Origin: Myxococcota bacterium
Lineage (GTDB): Bacteria; Myxococcota_A; UBA9160; UBA6930
Reading direction: 5' to 3'
Assembly (NCBI GenBank): GCA_028285625.1
Contig: JANQOX010000013.1
Span: 62,001 to 126,000 of the forward strand
DNA length: 64,000 bases
Part shown: positions 53,455 through 61,995 of the stretch, piece by piece
Layout: each line of letters starts with the position of its first letter
Position numbering within the stretch: the stretch's first letter is position 1
Translations under genes and position numbers: made by a program
The notes under the pieces: model-generated
Told to the model about the DNA's origin: nothing
What the model saw: only the letters and a program-made list of their open reading frames with translations
The model's database searches: none

Positions 53455-56295
53455 CTAGAGTACGCGTCTCAGGTACTGGCCCGTGTAGCTCGCCTTGCAC
53501 TTGGCGACTTCTTCGGGCGTGCCGGCCGCCACCAGATCGCCGCCTGCGTCGCCGCCCTCGGGGCCGAGGTCGATGACCCAATCGGCGCAGCGGATCACGT
53601 CGAGATTGTGCTCGATCACGAGCACGGTGTTGCCCGCGTTCACCAGCCGGTTCAGGACGTCGAGCAGCTTGCGCAGGTCGTCGAAGTGGAGCCCCGTCGT
53701 GGGCTCGTCGAGGATGTAGAGCGTATTGCCCGTGGCCTTCTTCGAGAGCTCGCGCGCCAGCTTGATGCGCTGGGCCTCGCCCCCCGAGAGCGTCGGAGAG
53801 GGCTGACCGATCTTCACGTAGCCGAGACCCACCTCGTGCAGGGTGGTGAGACCGGCCAGCACGCGCTGCTGGTTCTCGAAGACGTCGAGTGCCTCGGCCA
53901 CCGACAGGTCGAGCACCTCCGCGATATTGAGTCCCTTGAAGCGCACGCGCAGCGTCGCCTCGTTGAAGCGCTGCCCCTTGCAGACCTCGCACGGCACGAA
54001 GACGTCGGGCAGGAAGTGCATCTCGATGCGCTTCACGCCGTCGCCCTCGCAGGCCTCGCAGCGGCCGCCCTTCACGTTGAACGAGAAGCGGCCGGGCTGA
54101 TAGCCGTAGGTGCGGCTCTCCTGGGTCTGGGCGAATACCTTGCGGATCTCGTCGAAGACCTTCGTGTAGGTGGCGGGGTTGCTGCGCGGCGTTCGCCCGA
54201 TGGGGCGCTGGTCGATGTCGATCACCTTGTCCACGTGTTCGATCCCGCGCAGGCGCTTGTGGGCACCGGGCATCTCGTGGGACTGGTAGAGCACGCGTCG
54301 GAGGGCCGGGTACACCACGCGGTTGATCAGGGTGCTCTTGCCGGCGCCCGAGACCCCGGTGACCGCGACGAAGGTCTCGAGCGGGAAGTCCACGTCGACC
54401 TTCTTCAGGTTGTGCTCGTCGGCCCCCTCGACCCGCAGGCGCTTGCCAGAACCCTTGCGGCGGCTGCGCGGGGTCTCGATGGCGAGGCGCCCGGAGAGGT
54501 ACTTGCCAGTCACCGACTTCGTCGACCGCTCGAGCTGCTTCGGGGTGCCCGAGAACACGATCTCGCCACCGGCGATTCCGGCTCCGGGGCCGAAGTCCAC
54601 GACGTGGTCGGCCGACTCGATCGTCTCCTGGTCGTGCTCCACCACGATCACGGTGTTGCCGATGTCGCGCAGGCGCTTCAGGGTGGCGAGCAGGCGACCG
54701 TTGTCGCGCTGGTGGAGCCCGATCGAAGGCTCGTCGAGGATGTAGAGCACGCCGGTCAGCTCGCTGCCGATCTGGCTGGCCAGCCGGATGCGTTGGCTCT
54801 CGCCGCCCGACAGCGAAGGGCCGGGCCGGTCGAGCGTGAGGTAGCCGAGCCCGACGTCGATCAGGAAGCCGAGCCGACCGCGGATCTCCTTCAGCACCTC
54901 TTCGGCGATCTTTCGCCGCGTCTTGTCGAGATCGAGCGCGTCGAGGAAGTCGCGCGCTTCCTGGATGGTCGAGGCACCGACGTCGGGCAGGCCGCTCCCG
55001 CCGACGAACACCGCACACGACTCCGGCCGCAACCGGCGCCCGTCGCAGCTGCTGCACTCGGCCTCGCTCAGGTAGCGCATGTAGTACTTGCGCATGCCCT
55101 CGGACTTGGTCTGGCGGAAGCGCCGGTAGAGCTCGTTGAGAACACCCTCGAAGGCGCGCGCGAACTCGATCTTGCCGCTCGAGAACTTGACGCTCATCGA
55201 GATGCGGCGGCCCTTGCTCCCGAACAGCAGCAGGTCCTTGTGGCGCTTGCTGAGCTTGTTCCAGGGCTTGTCGAAGTCGATCTTGTACTCGCGCGCCAGG
55301 TTGTGCAGCAGCGACCCGGTCCAGCTCTCGCTGCGCTCGATGATCTTGGCCCACGGCTCGATGGCGCCTTCGCGCACGCTCTTGCTGGGGTCGGGCACCA
55401 CCAGCTCGGGGTCCATCTCGGGCTTGGTGCCGAGGCCGTTGCAGTCGGGGCACATGCCGAGCGGCGAGTTGAACGAGAAGCTCTGCGGCGACAGCTCGGG
55501 AAAGCCCATCTCGCAGTGGTGACAGTACAGGTGCTCCGAGTAGAGGTGCTCACCGCCGCCCACGACGTCGACGCGCAGCGCCCCCTGCCCCTTGCGCAGC
55601 GCCGTCTCCACCGAGTCCGCCAGGCGCGCACTGAACTTGCGGTCCACCTTCTCGGGCACGGCGAGCCGGTCGATCACCACGTCGATGGTGTGCTTGCGCT
55701 TCTTGTCGAGGGCCGGAAGCTCGTCGTCGCGCACCACCTGGCCGTCGATTCGGAAGCGCCCGTACCCCTCCTTCACGGCCTCGTCGAGCACGTCGCGGTG
55801 CTCGCCCTTGCGCGCTTCGATGAGGCGGGCGAGTAGAAGGAACCGGGTGCCGGCGGGCTGCTTGCGAAGGCGCTCCACCACCTCCGCCGCAGAGAGCTGC
55901 TCGACCGGCCGCTTGCACTGGTGACAGTGCTGGATGCCGATGCGTGCAAACAGCACGCGCAGGTAGTCGTGGATCTCGGTGATGGTGCCGACGGTCGACC
56001 GCGGGTTGTTGCTCGCGGCCTTCTGCTCGATGGAGATCGTCGGGGACAGGCCGCGAATGTGGTCGTAGCGCGGCTTCTCCATCTGCCCGAGAAACTGGCG
56101 TGCGTAGGCCGAGAGCGACTCGACGTAGCGCCGCTGCCCTTCGGCATAGATCGTGTCGAACGCCAGCGAACTCTTGCCCGAACCAGAGGGCCCGGTGAAC
56201 ACCACCAGACGGTGTTTGGGCAAGCGCGCGTCGACGCGCTTCAGGTTGTGTTCGGCCGCGCCCTTGACCTCGATGAACTCGTGCTTGGACGACAT
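53455..56295 (-). CDS. uvrA: Excinuclease ABC subunit A
   Basis: 946 residues, full length. Two ABC ATPase halves with Walker A GPSGSGKSS and GVSGAGKST, ABC signatures LSGGESQRIRLASQIG and LSGGEAQRIKLAREL, and Walker B VLYILDEPSIGLHQRDN and LYILDEPTTGLHFDDL. Zinc-module cysteines appear as HCHQCKRP with YCHHCE/CPDCNGLG, CSSCDGRR and CEACEGDG/CEVCKGQ. UvrA2-UvrB scans DNA for bulky lesions in nucleotide excision repair. ATG at 56295. Confidence 0.98.
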   Translation of the reverse strand: MSSKHEFIEVKGAAEHNLKRVDARLPKHRLVVFTGPSGSGKSSLAFDTIYAEGQRRYVESLSAYARQFLGQMEKPRYDHIRGLSPTISIEQKAASNNPRSTVGTITEIHDYLRVLFARIGIQHCHQCKRPVEQLSAAEVVERLRKQPAGTRFLLLARLIEARKGEHRDVLDEAVKEGYGRFRIDGQVVRDDELPALDKKRKHTIDVVIDRLAVPEKVDRKFSARLADSVETALRKGQGALRVDVVGGGEHLYSEHLYCHHCEMGFPELSPQSFSFNSPLGMCPDCNGLGTKPEMDPELVVPDPSKSVREGAIEPWAKIIERSESWTGSLLHNLAREYKIDFDKPWNKLSKRHKDLLLFGSKGRRISMSVKFSSGKIEFARAFEGVLNELYRRFRQTKSEGMRKYYMRYLSEAECSSCDGRRLRPESCAVFVGGSGLPDVGASTIQEARDFLDALDLDKTRRKIAEEVLKEIRGRLGFLIDVGLGYLTLDRPGPSLSGGESQRIRLASQIGSELTGVLYILDEPSIGLHQRDNGRLLATLKRLRDIGNTVIVVEHDQETIESADHVVDFGPGAGIAGGEIVFSGTPKQLERSTKSVTGKYLSGRLAIETPRSRRKGSGKRLRVEGADEHNLKKVDVDFPLETFVAVTGVSGAGKSTLINRVVYPALRRVLYQSHEMPGAHKRLRGIEHVDKVIDIDQRPIGRTPRSNPATYTKVFDEIRKVFAQTQESRTYGYQPGRFSFNVKGGRCEACEGDGVKRIEMHFLPDVFVPCEVCKGQRFNEATLRVRFKGLNIAEVLDLSVAEALDVFENQQRVLAGLTTLHEVGLGYVKIGQPSPTLSGGEAQRIKLARELSKKATGNTLYILDEPTTGLHFDDLRKLLDVLNRLVNAGNTVLVIEHNLDVIRCADWVIDLGPEGGDAGGDLVAAGTPEEVAKCKASYTGQYLRRVL

Positions 56296-56430
56296 GGCGA
56301 ACCAGGGGGCATGGCGTGATCTCGGGATGCCGGCGCGGAGCGGGCGAGCGCCGTGGGGAGCAGCTCTCGAGCGGCGCCAGTGTCGGCGCTTTCGCCTCGC
56401 CCTGCCACAAGCGCCCCCTACACTGCTGCC

Positions 56431-57159
56431 ATGGCGCCGGCCGTGGACCTCGTGGTGGCCGCCCTGATCCTGCTGCTCGCAGCCGGCGTCCAGGGCTTCC
56501 TGGGCTTCGGCTTCGGCATCATCGCGATGTCGGGGCTCACGGTCTCGCACGACCTGCTGCACGCCGCCGGCGTGGTGAACCTGACGGGCATGGTGCTCAC
56601 GGGCAGCGTGCTGTGGCAGCTGCGGGCACACACGCTCTGGCGGCACACCGCGAGGCTCGCCCCATGGATCGTGCTCGGCGTGATCGGGGGCGTGGCGGCC
56701 GTCCAGCAGCTCGACCGCACCTGGATGGTGCGCTCGCTCGCGATCACGGTGGTCGCGATCTCGGCCTGGAACCTGCTGGCCCCCGCGTTGCGCGCGCCCC
56801 GGTCGCGCGTGATCGATGCGGTGGTGGGGATCATCTCGGGCGTCTTCGGCGGTGCGTTCAACACGGGCGGCCCCCCACTGGTCGCCCACCTGTACGCACA
56901 GGACGAGCCGCCCGAGGCCCTGAAGGCCACGATCCAGGCGCTGTTCCTCACGATCAGCCTGTCGCGCGTGCCGGTGGCCGCGGCCCAGGGACTGATGGGG
57001 CCCACGGTCTGGCGCGACGCGGCACTCGGCGCGCCCTTCGTGGTTGCCGGCCTGCTGCTCGGCATCGCGGTCGGGCGGCGGGTCTCTCCCGAGCACTTCC
57101 GCCGCGCCGCCTGGGTCGGGCTGCTCGCGCTCGGCTTGGCGCTGCTGGTCGCGGGCTGA
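56431..57159 (+). CDS. Sulfite exporter TauE/SafE family membrane protein
   Basis: 242 residues from ATG 56431 with about seven to eight membrane segments. LILLLAAGVQGFLGFGFGIIAMSGLTV (first TauE/SafE repeat with GFGFG) and ISGVFGGAFNTGGPPLVAHLYAQDEPPEALKATIQALFL (second repeat with GGPP) are family hallmarks. Members export sulfite, sulfoacetate or related organosulfur anions. No sulfur-metabolism gene is adjacent. Divergent from uvrA. Confidence 0.9.
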   Translation: MAPAVDLVVAALILLLAAGVQGFLGFGFGIIAMSGLTVSHDLLHAAGVVNLTGMVLTGSVLWQLRAHTLWRHTARLAPWIVLGVIGGVAAVQQLDRTWMVRSLAITVVAISAWNLLAPALRAPRSRVIDAVVGIISGVFGGAFNTGGPPLVAHLYAQDEPPEALKATIQALFLTISLSRVPVAAAQGLMGPTVWRDAALGAPFVVAGLLLGIAVGRRVSPEHFRRAAWVGLLALGLALLVAG

Positions 57160-57250
57160 GCGGGCGCGCTCCCGGCACCCGGCGCCGTCGCGCACGGGCG
57201 CTGCGCTAGGCTGGCGCGTCGTCCGGCCCCCGAGACCCGCAGGAGCGCGC

Positions 57251-58090
57251 GTGTACCAGGACATCCTCTACGAGACCGCCGACCCGGTCGCCACGATCAC
57301 CCTCAACCGACCCGATCGGCTCAACGCCTTCACCAACCGGATGGGCAACGAGCTGAAGCACGCGATCGCGCGGGCGGAGGAGGACCCCGAGGTCGTGGTC
57401 ATCGTGATCACCGGGGCCGGGCGCGGGTTCTGTGCCGGAGCCGACCTGCAGGGCCTCGAGGCCATCGGCGAGGGTCGGTCCATGGACTCGGCCGACGGTC
57501 GCACGGACGAGCCCCCCGACCTCGAGGCCTCGCCCGGCGACGCCAGCATGGGCGCGTCGTTCCAGGGCCCCTACGCCTACATGTTCTCGGTGCGAAAGCC
57601 CATCGTCGCCGCGATCAACGGGCCGATGGCCGGTCTCGGCTTCGCCATCGCCATGTTCGCCGACATGCGCTTCGCGTCGGATCGCGCCACGTTCACCACG
57701 GCCTTCTCTCGCCGCGGGCTCATCGCCGAGTGGGGCATCGGGTGGACCCTGCCGCGCCTGATCGGGACGGCGCACGCGCTCGACCTGCTGATGTCGGGCC
57801 GCAAGTTCGACGCGGCCGAGGCCGACCGGATCGGGCTCGTGAATCGGGTGCTGCCCCACGACGAGCTGATCCCCTGGGTGACGGAGTACGCGCGCGATCT
57901 CGCGGCCCACGCATCGCCGACCTCGATGGCCATCATGAAGCGGCAGGTCTACTCGCGCCTGACCTCGGAGCTGGGACCGGCGCTCGACGAGTCGATCGAG
58001 CTGATGACCGAGAGCTTTGCCCGCCCGGACTTCAAGGAAGGCGTGCAGTCCTACCTTCAGAAGCGGACACCGCGCTTTCCGCGCGTCTAG
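57251..58090 (+). CDS. Enoyl-CoA hydratase/isomerase family protein
   Basis: 279 residues from GTG 57251 after AGGAG. YETADPVATITLNRPDRLNAFTNRMGNELKHAIARAEEDPEVVVIVITGAGRGFCAGADL is the crotonase N-terminal block with the oxyanion cage, and INGPMAGLGFAIAMFADMRFASDRATFTTAFSRRGLIAEWGIGWTLPRLIGTAHA carries a glutamate at the hydratase position (LIAEWG). A 25-residue insertion after GADLQGLEAIGEG distinguishes it from the shorter enzyme at 10.8 kb. Confidence 0.88.
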   Translation: MYQDILYETADPVATITLNRPDRLNAFTNRMGNELKHAIARAEEDPEVVVIVITGAGRGFCAGADLQGLEAIGEGRSMDSADGRTDEPPDLEASPGDASMGASFQGPYAYMFSVRKPIVAAINGPMAGLGFAIAMFADMRFASDRATFTTAFSRRGLIAEWGIGWTLPRLIGTAHALDLLMSGRKFDAAEADRIGLVNRVLPHDELIPWVTEYARDLAAHASPTSMAIMKRQVYSRLTSELGPALDESIELMTESFARPDFKEGVQSYLQKRTPRFPRV

Positions 58091-58095
58091 CGGCA

Positions 58096-58120
58096 CCGCC
58101 TTTCCGCGGCGCGCGGGCGG
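58096..58120. terminator. Possible bidirectional GC hairpin between convergent genes
   Basis: CCGCC, TTT, then CCGCG-GCG-CGCGG and GGCGG form a nested stem between the crotonase stop (58090) and the phosphoesterase stop (58123). No T-tract on either side, so function is a guess. Confidence 0.3.
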
Positions 58121-58122
58121 AC

Positions 58123-59298
58123 TCAGTCCGCGCGGTGGATCGAGAGTTCGGTGATCTCGGCCGGGGCGAGCAGTCGCATGGGCGGGCCCCAGAAGCCCGT
58201 TCCCCGGCTCACGTAGACCTGACTACGGCCGCGACGGTAGAGGCCCGCGACGAACGGCACGGCGACCCGCACGAGCCAGCGGAACGGCCAGATCTGTCCG
58301 CCGTGGGTGTGGCCGGAGATCTGCAGATCGACACCCGCCTGGGAAGCGCGCTTGAAGGTCGAGGGGTCATGGGCGAGCAGGATGACCGGACGGCCTTCGG
58401 GGCGGTCGGCGAGCGCTGCATCGAGGTCTTCGGTGCTGCCCCGGCTCCAGTCGCCCCGGTGGTCGTCGACACCGGCCAGGTCGAAGACGTCGTCGCCGCT
58501 TCCCAGGGTGACGCGCTCGTTGCGCAGCACGCGCCAACCCAGCTCCTTCACGCGTGCGACCCAGGCGACGTCGCCCGAGTAGACGTCGTGGTTGCCCGTC
58601 ACGAAGTAGACACCGTAGGGTGCGTCGAGATCGGCGAGCGGTTCGACCAGCGGCCCCACGCGCTCGACGGTTCCGTCCACCAGGTCGCCGGTGACGGCGA
58701 CGAGATCGGGGCGCAGTGCATTCACGCGGTCCGCGAGCTTGCGCGCGAAGCCACGCCCGAGCAGGGGCCCGATGTGGATGTCGCTGATCTGCACGATGCG
58801 CAGACCTTCGAGGGCGCGCGGCCAGCTCTCCACGTGGATCGGCACCCGCACCAACCGCGGGGGCCCGAGACCCGAGCGGAGCGCGGCCGCCGTCGCCAGG
58901 AAGATCACACCGGCGGCCAGGACCGCCCGCAGCACCGGCCCCTGGCCCTCTGCCGAGGCGGCGCCCAGCAACCAGGCCACGGCCTCGGTCGCCCCGAGCA
59001 CCACCAGCGCGATCCAGAGCACGCCCATCCACGCGTACGAGACGAAGCAGAGGATGCGTCGCCACGGGTCGCCGAGGAACCGCTCGGCCACGGGGCCTAC
59101 CACGAAGGCCGCGCCGAGCAGTGCGAGCGCACCCAGCAGCAACCCCCGCATCGGGTCGGGCACCTCGGGCTCGATCACGAGCCGGCGTGCCAGGTAGAAG
59201 TGGGAGGCCGCGACCAGCGACAACACCACGAGCAGCAGCGTGGCGGCTGCGGCAACGCGGGCCGGATGGACGGGGCGGCGAGCTTGGCTTGCGTTCAT
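58123..59298 (-). CDS. Membrane-anchored metallophosphoesterase (YaeI-like)
   Basis: 391 residues. Four hydrophobic segments in the first 135 residues, then a calcineurin-like core: VQISDIHIGPLLGRG, VAVTGDLVDGTVE, VYFVTGNHDVYSG, ILLAHDPSTFK, LQISGHTHGGQIWPF. All dimetal ligands are present. YaeI relatives hydrolyse phosphodiesters such as UDP-diacylglucosamine; the catalytic domain would face the cytosol or periplasm depending on topology. Convergent with the crotonase gene. Confidence 0.9.
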   Translation of the reverse strand: MNASQARRPVHPARVAAAATLLLVVLSLVAASHFYLARRLVIEPEVPDPMRGLLLGALALLGAAFVVGPVAERFLGDPWRRILCFVSYAWMGVLWIALVVLGATEAVAWLLGAASAEGQGPVLRAVLAAGVIFLATAAALRSGLGPPRLVRVPIHVESWPRALEGLRIVQISDIHIGPLLGRGFARKLADRVNALRPDLVAVTGDLVDGTVERVGPLVEPLADLDAPYGVYFVTGNHDVYSGDVAWVARVKELGWRVLRNERVTLGSGDDVFDLAGVDDHRGDWSRGSTEDLDAALADRPEGRPVILLAHDPSTFKRASQAGVDLQISGHTHGGQIWPFRWLVRVAVPFVAGLYRRGRSQVYVSRGTGFWGPPMRLLAPAEITELSIHRAD

Positions 59299-59474
59299 GG
59301 TTGGCGTCGGGGCGCGAGGCGGTGAGACGAACGATCAGGTGGGGCGTGTCGTTCGGGCCGGAGTTGCACGCCGGCGAGATGCGGTTGCGGCTCGCCTGCG
59401 TGCGTGTGGACCCGTTCAGTCCGGGGGAGTTTCGCCGATAGGAACCAGAGGACAACCGGCAGGAGGGACCCCCC

Positions 59475-59777
59475 ATGCCTCGCAGCTTCCGACGTCTCGC
59501 AGCCGCCTTGGCGGTGGCCGCACTTCTCTTCCCCGCCGCCGCAGGGGCGCAGGGCTTCACGGGCACCAAGGTCGAGGGCAGCAATGCCTCGCCGGCCTTC
59601 GACATGATCATCCTGCGGCCAGTCGGCTTCGCAGGACTCGTGGCGAGCGCGGTGCTCTGGATTCCGGCCCAGGCCATGACCATGATCACCCGGCCTTCCG
59701 AGTGGGAGAAGCCGATCGATCTCATGCTCAAGAAGCCTGCCGCCTACGTGTTCACCGACCCCATCGGTTCGCACTAG
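59475..59777 (+). CDS. Exported hypothetical protein with one membrane helix
   Basis: 100 residues. Signal peptide RRLAAALAVAALLFPAAAGAQG with an AxA cleavage site, then PVGFAGLVASAVLWIPAQAMTM, a second hydrophobic segment, and a polar C-terminus with EWEKPIDLMLKKPAAYVFTDPIGSH. Ribosome binding site GGAGGGA. The pattern of a short exported protein with IxRPxG-type motif before the membrane helix is seen in several proteobacteria, but I cannot name the family. Alone in its 500 bp region. Confidence 0.65.
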   Translation: MPRSFRRLAAALAVAALLFPAAAGAQGFTGTKVEGSNASPAFDMIILRPVGFAGLVASAVLWIPAQAMTMITRPSEWEKPIDLMLKKPAAYVFTDPIGSH

Positions 59778-59800
59778 TCACGGCAGCCGTCGACCCGGGG

Positions 59801-60790
59801 CTACCAGCCCCGCAGGTCGATCTCCCAGGTCTCGATCACGTCGTCACCCGACGCGATGTGGAGCCGTTCGTGCTTCGCAACCGTCGGGTCGACGTGCATC
59901 GGCCAGACGCGCGCGCGATCGCCGGGCCGCACCGGCTTCGAGGGCGCGAAGGTCGTGTGCTCGTCCGAGCAGAACCAGACCTTGCCGGCGCCCTCGTCGA
60001 GCTCGGGGTTGCCGTGGTCCATCGACAGGGCCTTCAAGCCCGCGTCGAGCACTGCGAACTTCTCCGACACCGAGATCACGCTGGCATGGATCCAGAATGA
60101 CGGCCGAAACGGCAGGTCGGGATAGGTGAAGGTGCGATCCATCAGCGCGTAGGACCCCGCCTGGATCTCGGTAGCGGCGGTGTTGAGGGCGTAGGTGCAG
60201 GTCCCGCCGGCCGAGACCACGTCGCCTCCCACGTCTTCGTGGGCCTGGCGCAGGAGCACCATCGAAGCTTCGGTGGCTTCCCGGCGCCGGTCGACGTCGC
60301 CCTCTCCCATCACGTGGCCCTCGTATCCCATCACGCCGCGTACCTCGAGGCCGGCTGCACGCGCCCGGTCGGCCAGGGCGCCGGCCTTCTCGGGTGCGAT
60401 GCCGCACCGCGGAAGACCCACGTTCACGTCGATCAGCACCTCGCGCACGCCGCCCTCGACCGCCGCGCGTAGCGTCTCGTCGCTGTCGATCGCCACCGTC
60501 ACTCGCGCATCGAGCACGCCGAGCCGTCGCGCGTCGAGCACCTCGTTGGCCAACAGCAGATCTTCGCCCAGACCCGCAGCCGCGAGCCCTTCGAGCTCGC
60601 GGATCGTCGCGCAGGTGAAACCCACGTGGCCGAGGGCGGCCTGGCGCCGGGCCAGCGCCGTGCACTTGTGGGCCTTCACGTGCGGTCGCATGCGACGGCC
60701 GGGGAGCGCCTCGGCCATGGTGTCGAGGTTGAAGGTGAGCGTCTCGGCGTCGGCGACGAGGGCCGGGGTCGGCAGGTCGGCGAGCTTCAT
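59801..60790 (-). CDS. D-threonine aldolase/D-serine dehydratase-like PLP enzyme
   Basis: 329 residues. Fold-type III PLP enzyme: the lysine is in RPHVKAHKCTALARRQ, phosphate contacts in SAGGTCTYALN, and the metal site in FCSDEHTTF and VWPMHVDPTVAKHERLHI (H-x-D, the D-threonine aldolase signature rather than the H-x-C of D-serine dehydratase). It would cleave D-threonine or related D-3-hydroxy amino acids to glycine and aldehyde. Stand-alone gene ending just after the 13 bp hairpin of the upstream gene. Confidence 0.87.
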   Translation of the reverse strand: MKLADLPTPALVADAETLTFNLDTMAEALPGRRMRPHVKAHKCTALARRQAALGHVGFTCATIRELEGLAAAGLGEDLLLANEVLDARRLGVLDARVTVAIDSDETLRAAVEGGVREVLIDVNVGLPRCGIAPEKAGALADRARAAGLEVRGVMGYEGHVMGEGDVDRRREATEASMVLLRQAHEDVGGDVVSAGGTCTYALNTAATEIQAGSYALMDRTFTYPDLPFRPSFWIHASVISVSEKFAVLDAGLKALSMDHGNPELDEGAGKVWFCSDEHTTFAPSKPVRPGDRARVWPMHVDPTVAKHERLHIASGDDVIETWEIDLRGW

Positions 60791-60831
60791 GGGGCGTCCT
60801 CGCAGCGGGGTTGGCGCGGCGAGACGCTAGC

Positions 60832-60863
60832 GCGCACCCGGGCCGTACCCGGCCCGGGTGCGC
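60832..60863 (-). terminator. Perfect 13 bp hairpin after the RHH-like gene
   Basis: GCGCACCCGGGCC at 60832-60844, 6 nt loop, exact complement at 60851-60863. It lies 22 bp beyond the stop codon at 60885 and before the aldolase-like gene. No T-tract follows on the minus strand, so it is a GC-only hairpin terminator candidate. Confidence 0.5.
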
Positions 60864-60884
60864 TCGGGTCACTGCGGTGCAGGC

Positions 60885-61544
60885 TCAGCGGCGAAGCCCT
60901 TGGAGACCCCGCTTGGACAGGTAGATGCCCGAGAAGCCGTCGGCAGTCAGGCCCATGAAGGCCTCGTCGCCAGCGCGGATCGGCTCGCCCGTGCCCTCGC
61001 AACGCTGCTGGGCGTTCAGGATCACCGGCTGCCAGGCGACGATCTCCGAGAAGTCTGCGCGCCCGGGGACGACGTTCGGCGTCTCGTCGTGCGTGGCCTC
61101 GGCGTGGTCTTCGGGCGCCGCGCTGGCGTCGTCGGGGGCGCCCTGCGGCGCCGCGCTGGGCTCGGCGTCGGTCCTACCGGCGCCACGGCGACCTCGCGCG
61201 CGCCGCTCCTGGCGGCGGCGGAAGCGAGAAGCGGCGTTCTCGGCCTCTTCCATCACGTCTTCCAGCACCTCACCCATGTCGCCGCCCACCTCCTCGACGA
61301 CGCTGAAGGCGTCCTCGAGCACGTTGCGGACCAGGTTCGATACGGGCACGCGCAGGCCCTCGGCCAGATCGCGGATGTCCTCGGCCAGCTGCTCGGAGAT
61401 GCGCGTGTGCAGGACGCGCTCGTTGCGATGGCGCCGGCGCCGACGGCGGCGCTCCTCGCGCTCCTCCCTGCTCTCGCGCCGATGCTCCTGCCGAGCATGG
61501 CGAACACGTTCGCGATTCCAGGATCCACAGCCGTCTTGGGTCAT
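60885..61544 (-). CDS. Ribbon-helix-helix-like basic protein, unknown
   Basis: 219 residues from ATG 61544 with a strong GAAGGAGGA ribosome binding site. Residues 5-45 are extremely Arg-rich; residues 48-70 (RVLHTRISEQLAEDIRDLAEGLRVPVSNLVRNVLEDAFSVVEE) look like a ribbon-helix-helix DNA-binding domain with the LxVPxSNLxRN pattern. A Glu/Ala-rich linker leads to a conserved-looking C-terminal module (FSEIVAWQPVILNAQQRCEGTGEPIRAGDEAFMGLTADGFSG). A DNA-binding architectural or regulatory protein is the best guess. The direct repeat at its promoter could be its own operator. Confidence 0.7.
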   Translation of the reverse strand: MTQDGCGSWNRERVRHARQEHRRESREEREERRRRRRRHRNERVLHTRISEQLAEDIRDLAEGLRVPVSNLVRNVLEDAFSVVEEVGGDMGEVLEDVMEEAENAASRFRRRQERRARGRRGAGRTDAEPSAAPQGAPDDASAAPEDHAEATHDETPNVVPGRADFSEIVAWQPVILNAQQRCEGTGEPIRAGDEAFMGLTADGFSGIYLSKRGLQGLRR

Positions 61545-61587
61545 GGCGGTTCCTCCTTCGATCGGGCGCACAGCAAACGTACTCGAG

Positions 61588-61617
61588 TGTGATACAAAAG
61601 CAATCAGATGTGATACA
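61588..61617. promoter_or_regulatory. Two TGTGATACA direct repeats spaced 21 bp
   Basis: TGTGATACA occurs at 61588-61596 and again at 61609-61617, start-to-start 21 bp, exactly two helical turns, in an AT-rich island of the 126 bp divergent gap between the RHH-like gene and the HspQ/YccV gene. Two identical 9-mers on one DNA face are what a dimer of dimers of an RHH protein would use; autoregulation is inference. Confidence 0.5.
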
Positions 61618-61670
61618 CAGCATCACGACCCCCGAGGGGCCTCAGGCCGCCGGTTGCTATCGTGCCTCCC

Positions 61671-61979
61671 ATGGCAGATGAGGCCCGTTTCGCGCCCGGC
61701 CAACTCGTCCGGCATCTGCGCTTCGGCTACCGGGGCGTGGTCGCCGACGTCGACCCCGAGTTCGGTATGAGCGAGGAGTGGTACGAGCAGGTGGCCCGCT
61801 CCCGCCCCCCGAAGGACCAACCCTGGTACCACGTGCTGCCCGACGGCTCCCACGGACAGACCTACGTGGCGGAGCGCCACCTCGGGCCCGACGACAGCGG
61901 GCGGCCGGTCCAGCACCCCGACCTCGATCGCTACTTCGAGCGATTCGGGTCCGGGCGCTACCTCCGCACCAGCAACTGA
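61671..61979 (+). CDS. HspQ/YccV-like hemimethylated-DNA-binding domain protein
   Basis: 102 residues. FAPGQLVRHLRFGYRGVVADVDPEFGMSEEWYEQV and QPWYHVLPDGSHGQTYVAERHLGPDDSGRPVQHPDLDRYF match the YccV/HspQ domain (E. coli HspQ is a Lon specificity factor and was first seen as a hemimethylated DNA binder). Length agrees with the family. Divergent from the RHH-like gene. Confidence 0.9.
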   Translation: MADEARFAPGQLVRHLRFGYRGVVADVDPEFGMSEEWYEQVARSRPPKDQPWYHVLPDGSHGQTYVAERHLGPDDSGRPVQHPDLDRYFERFGSGRYLRTSN

Positions 61980-61995
61980 GCCGGGACGGGGGTGG

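Noticed and set aside
53368..55836. 800-codon plus-strand frame antisense to uvrA
   Set aside because: No recognisable domain; uvrA on the other strand is complete with both ATPase halves.
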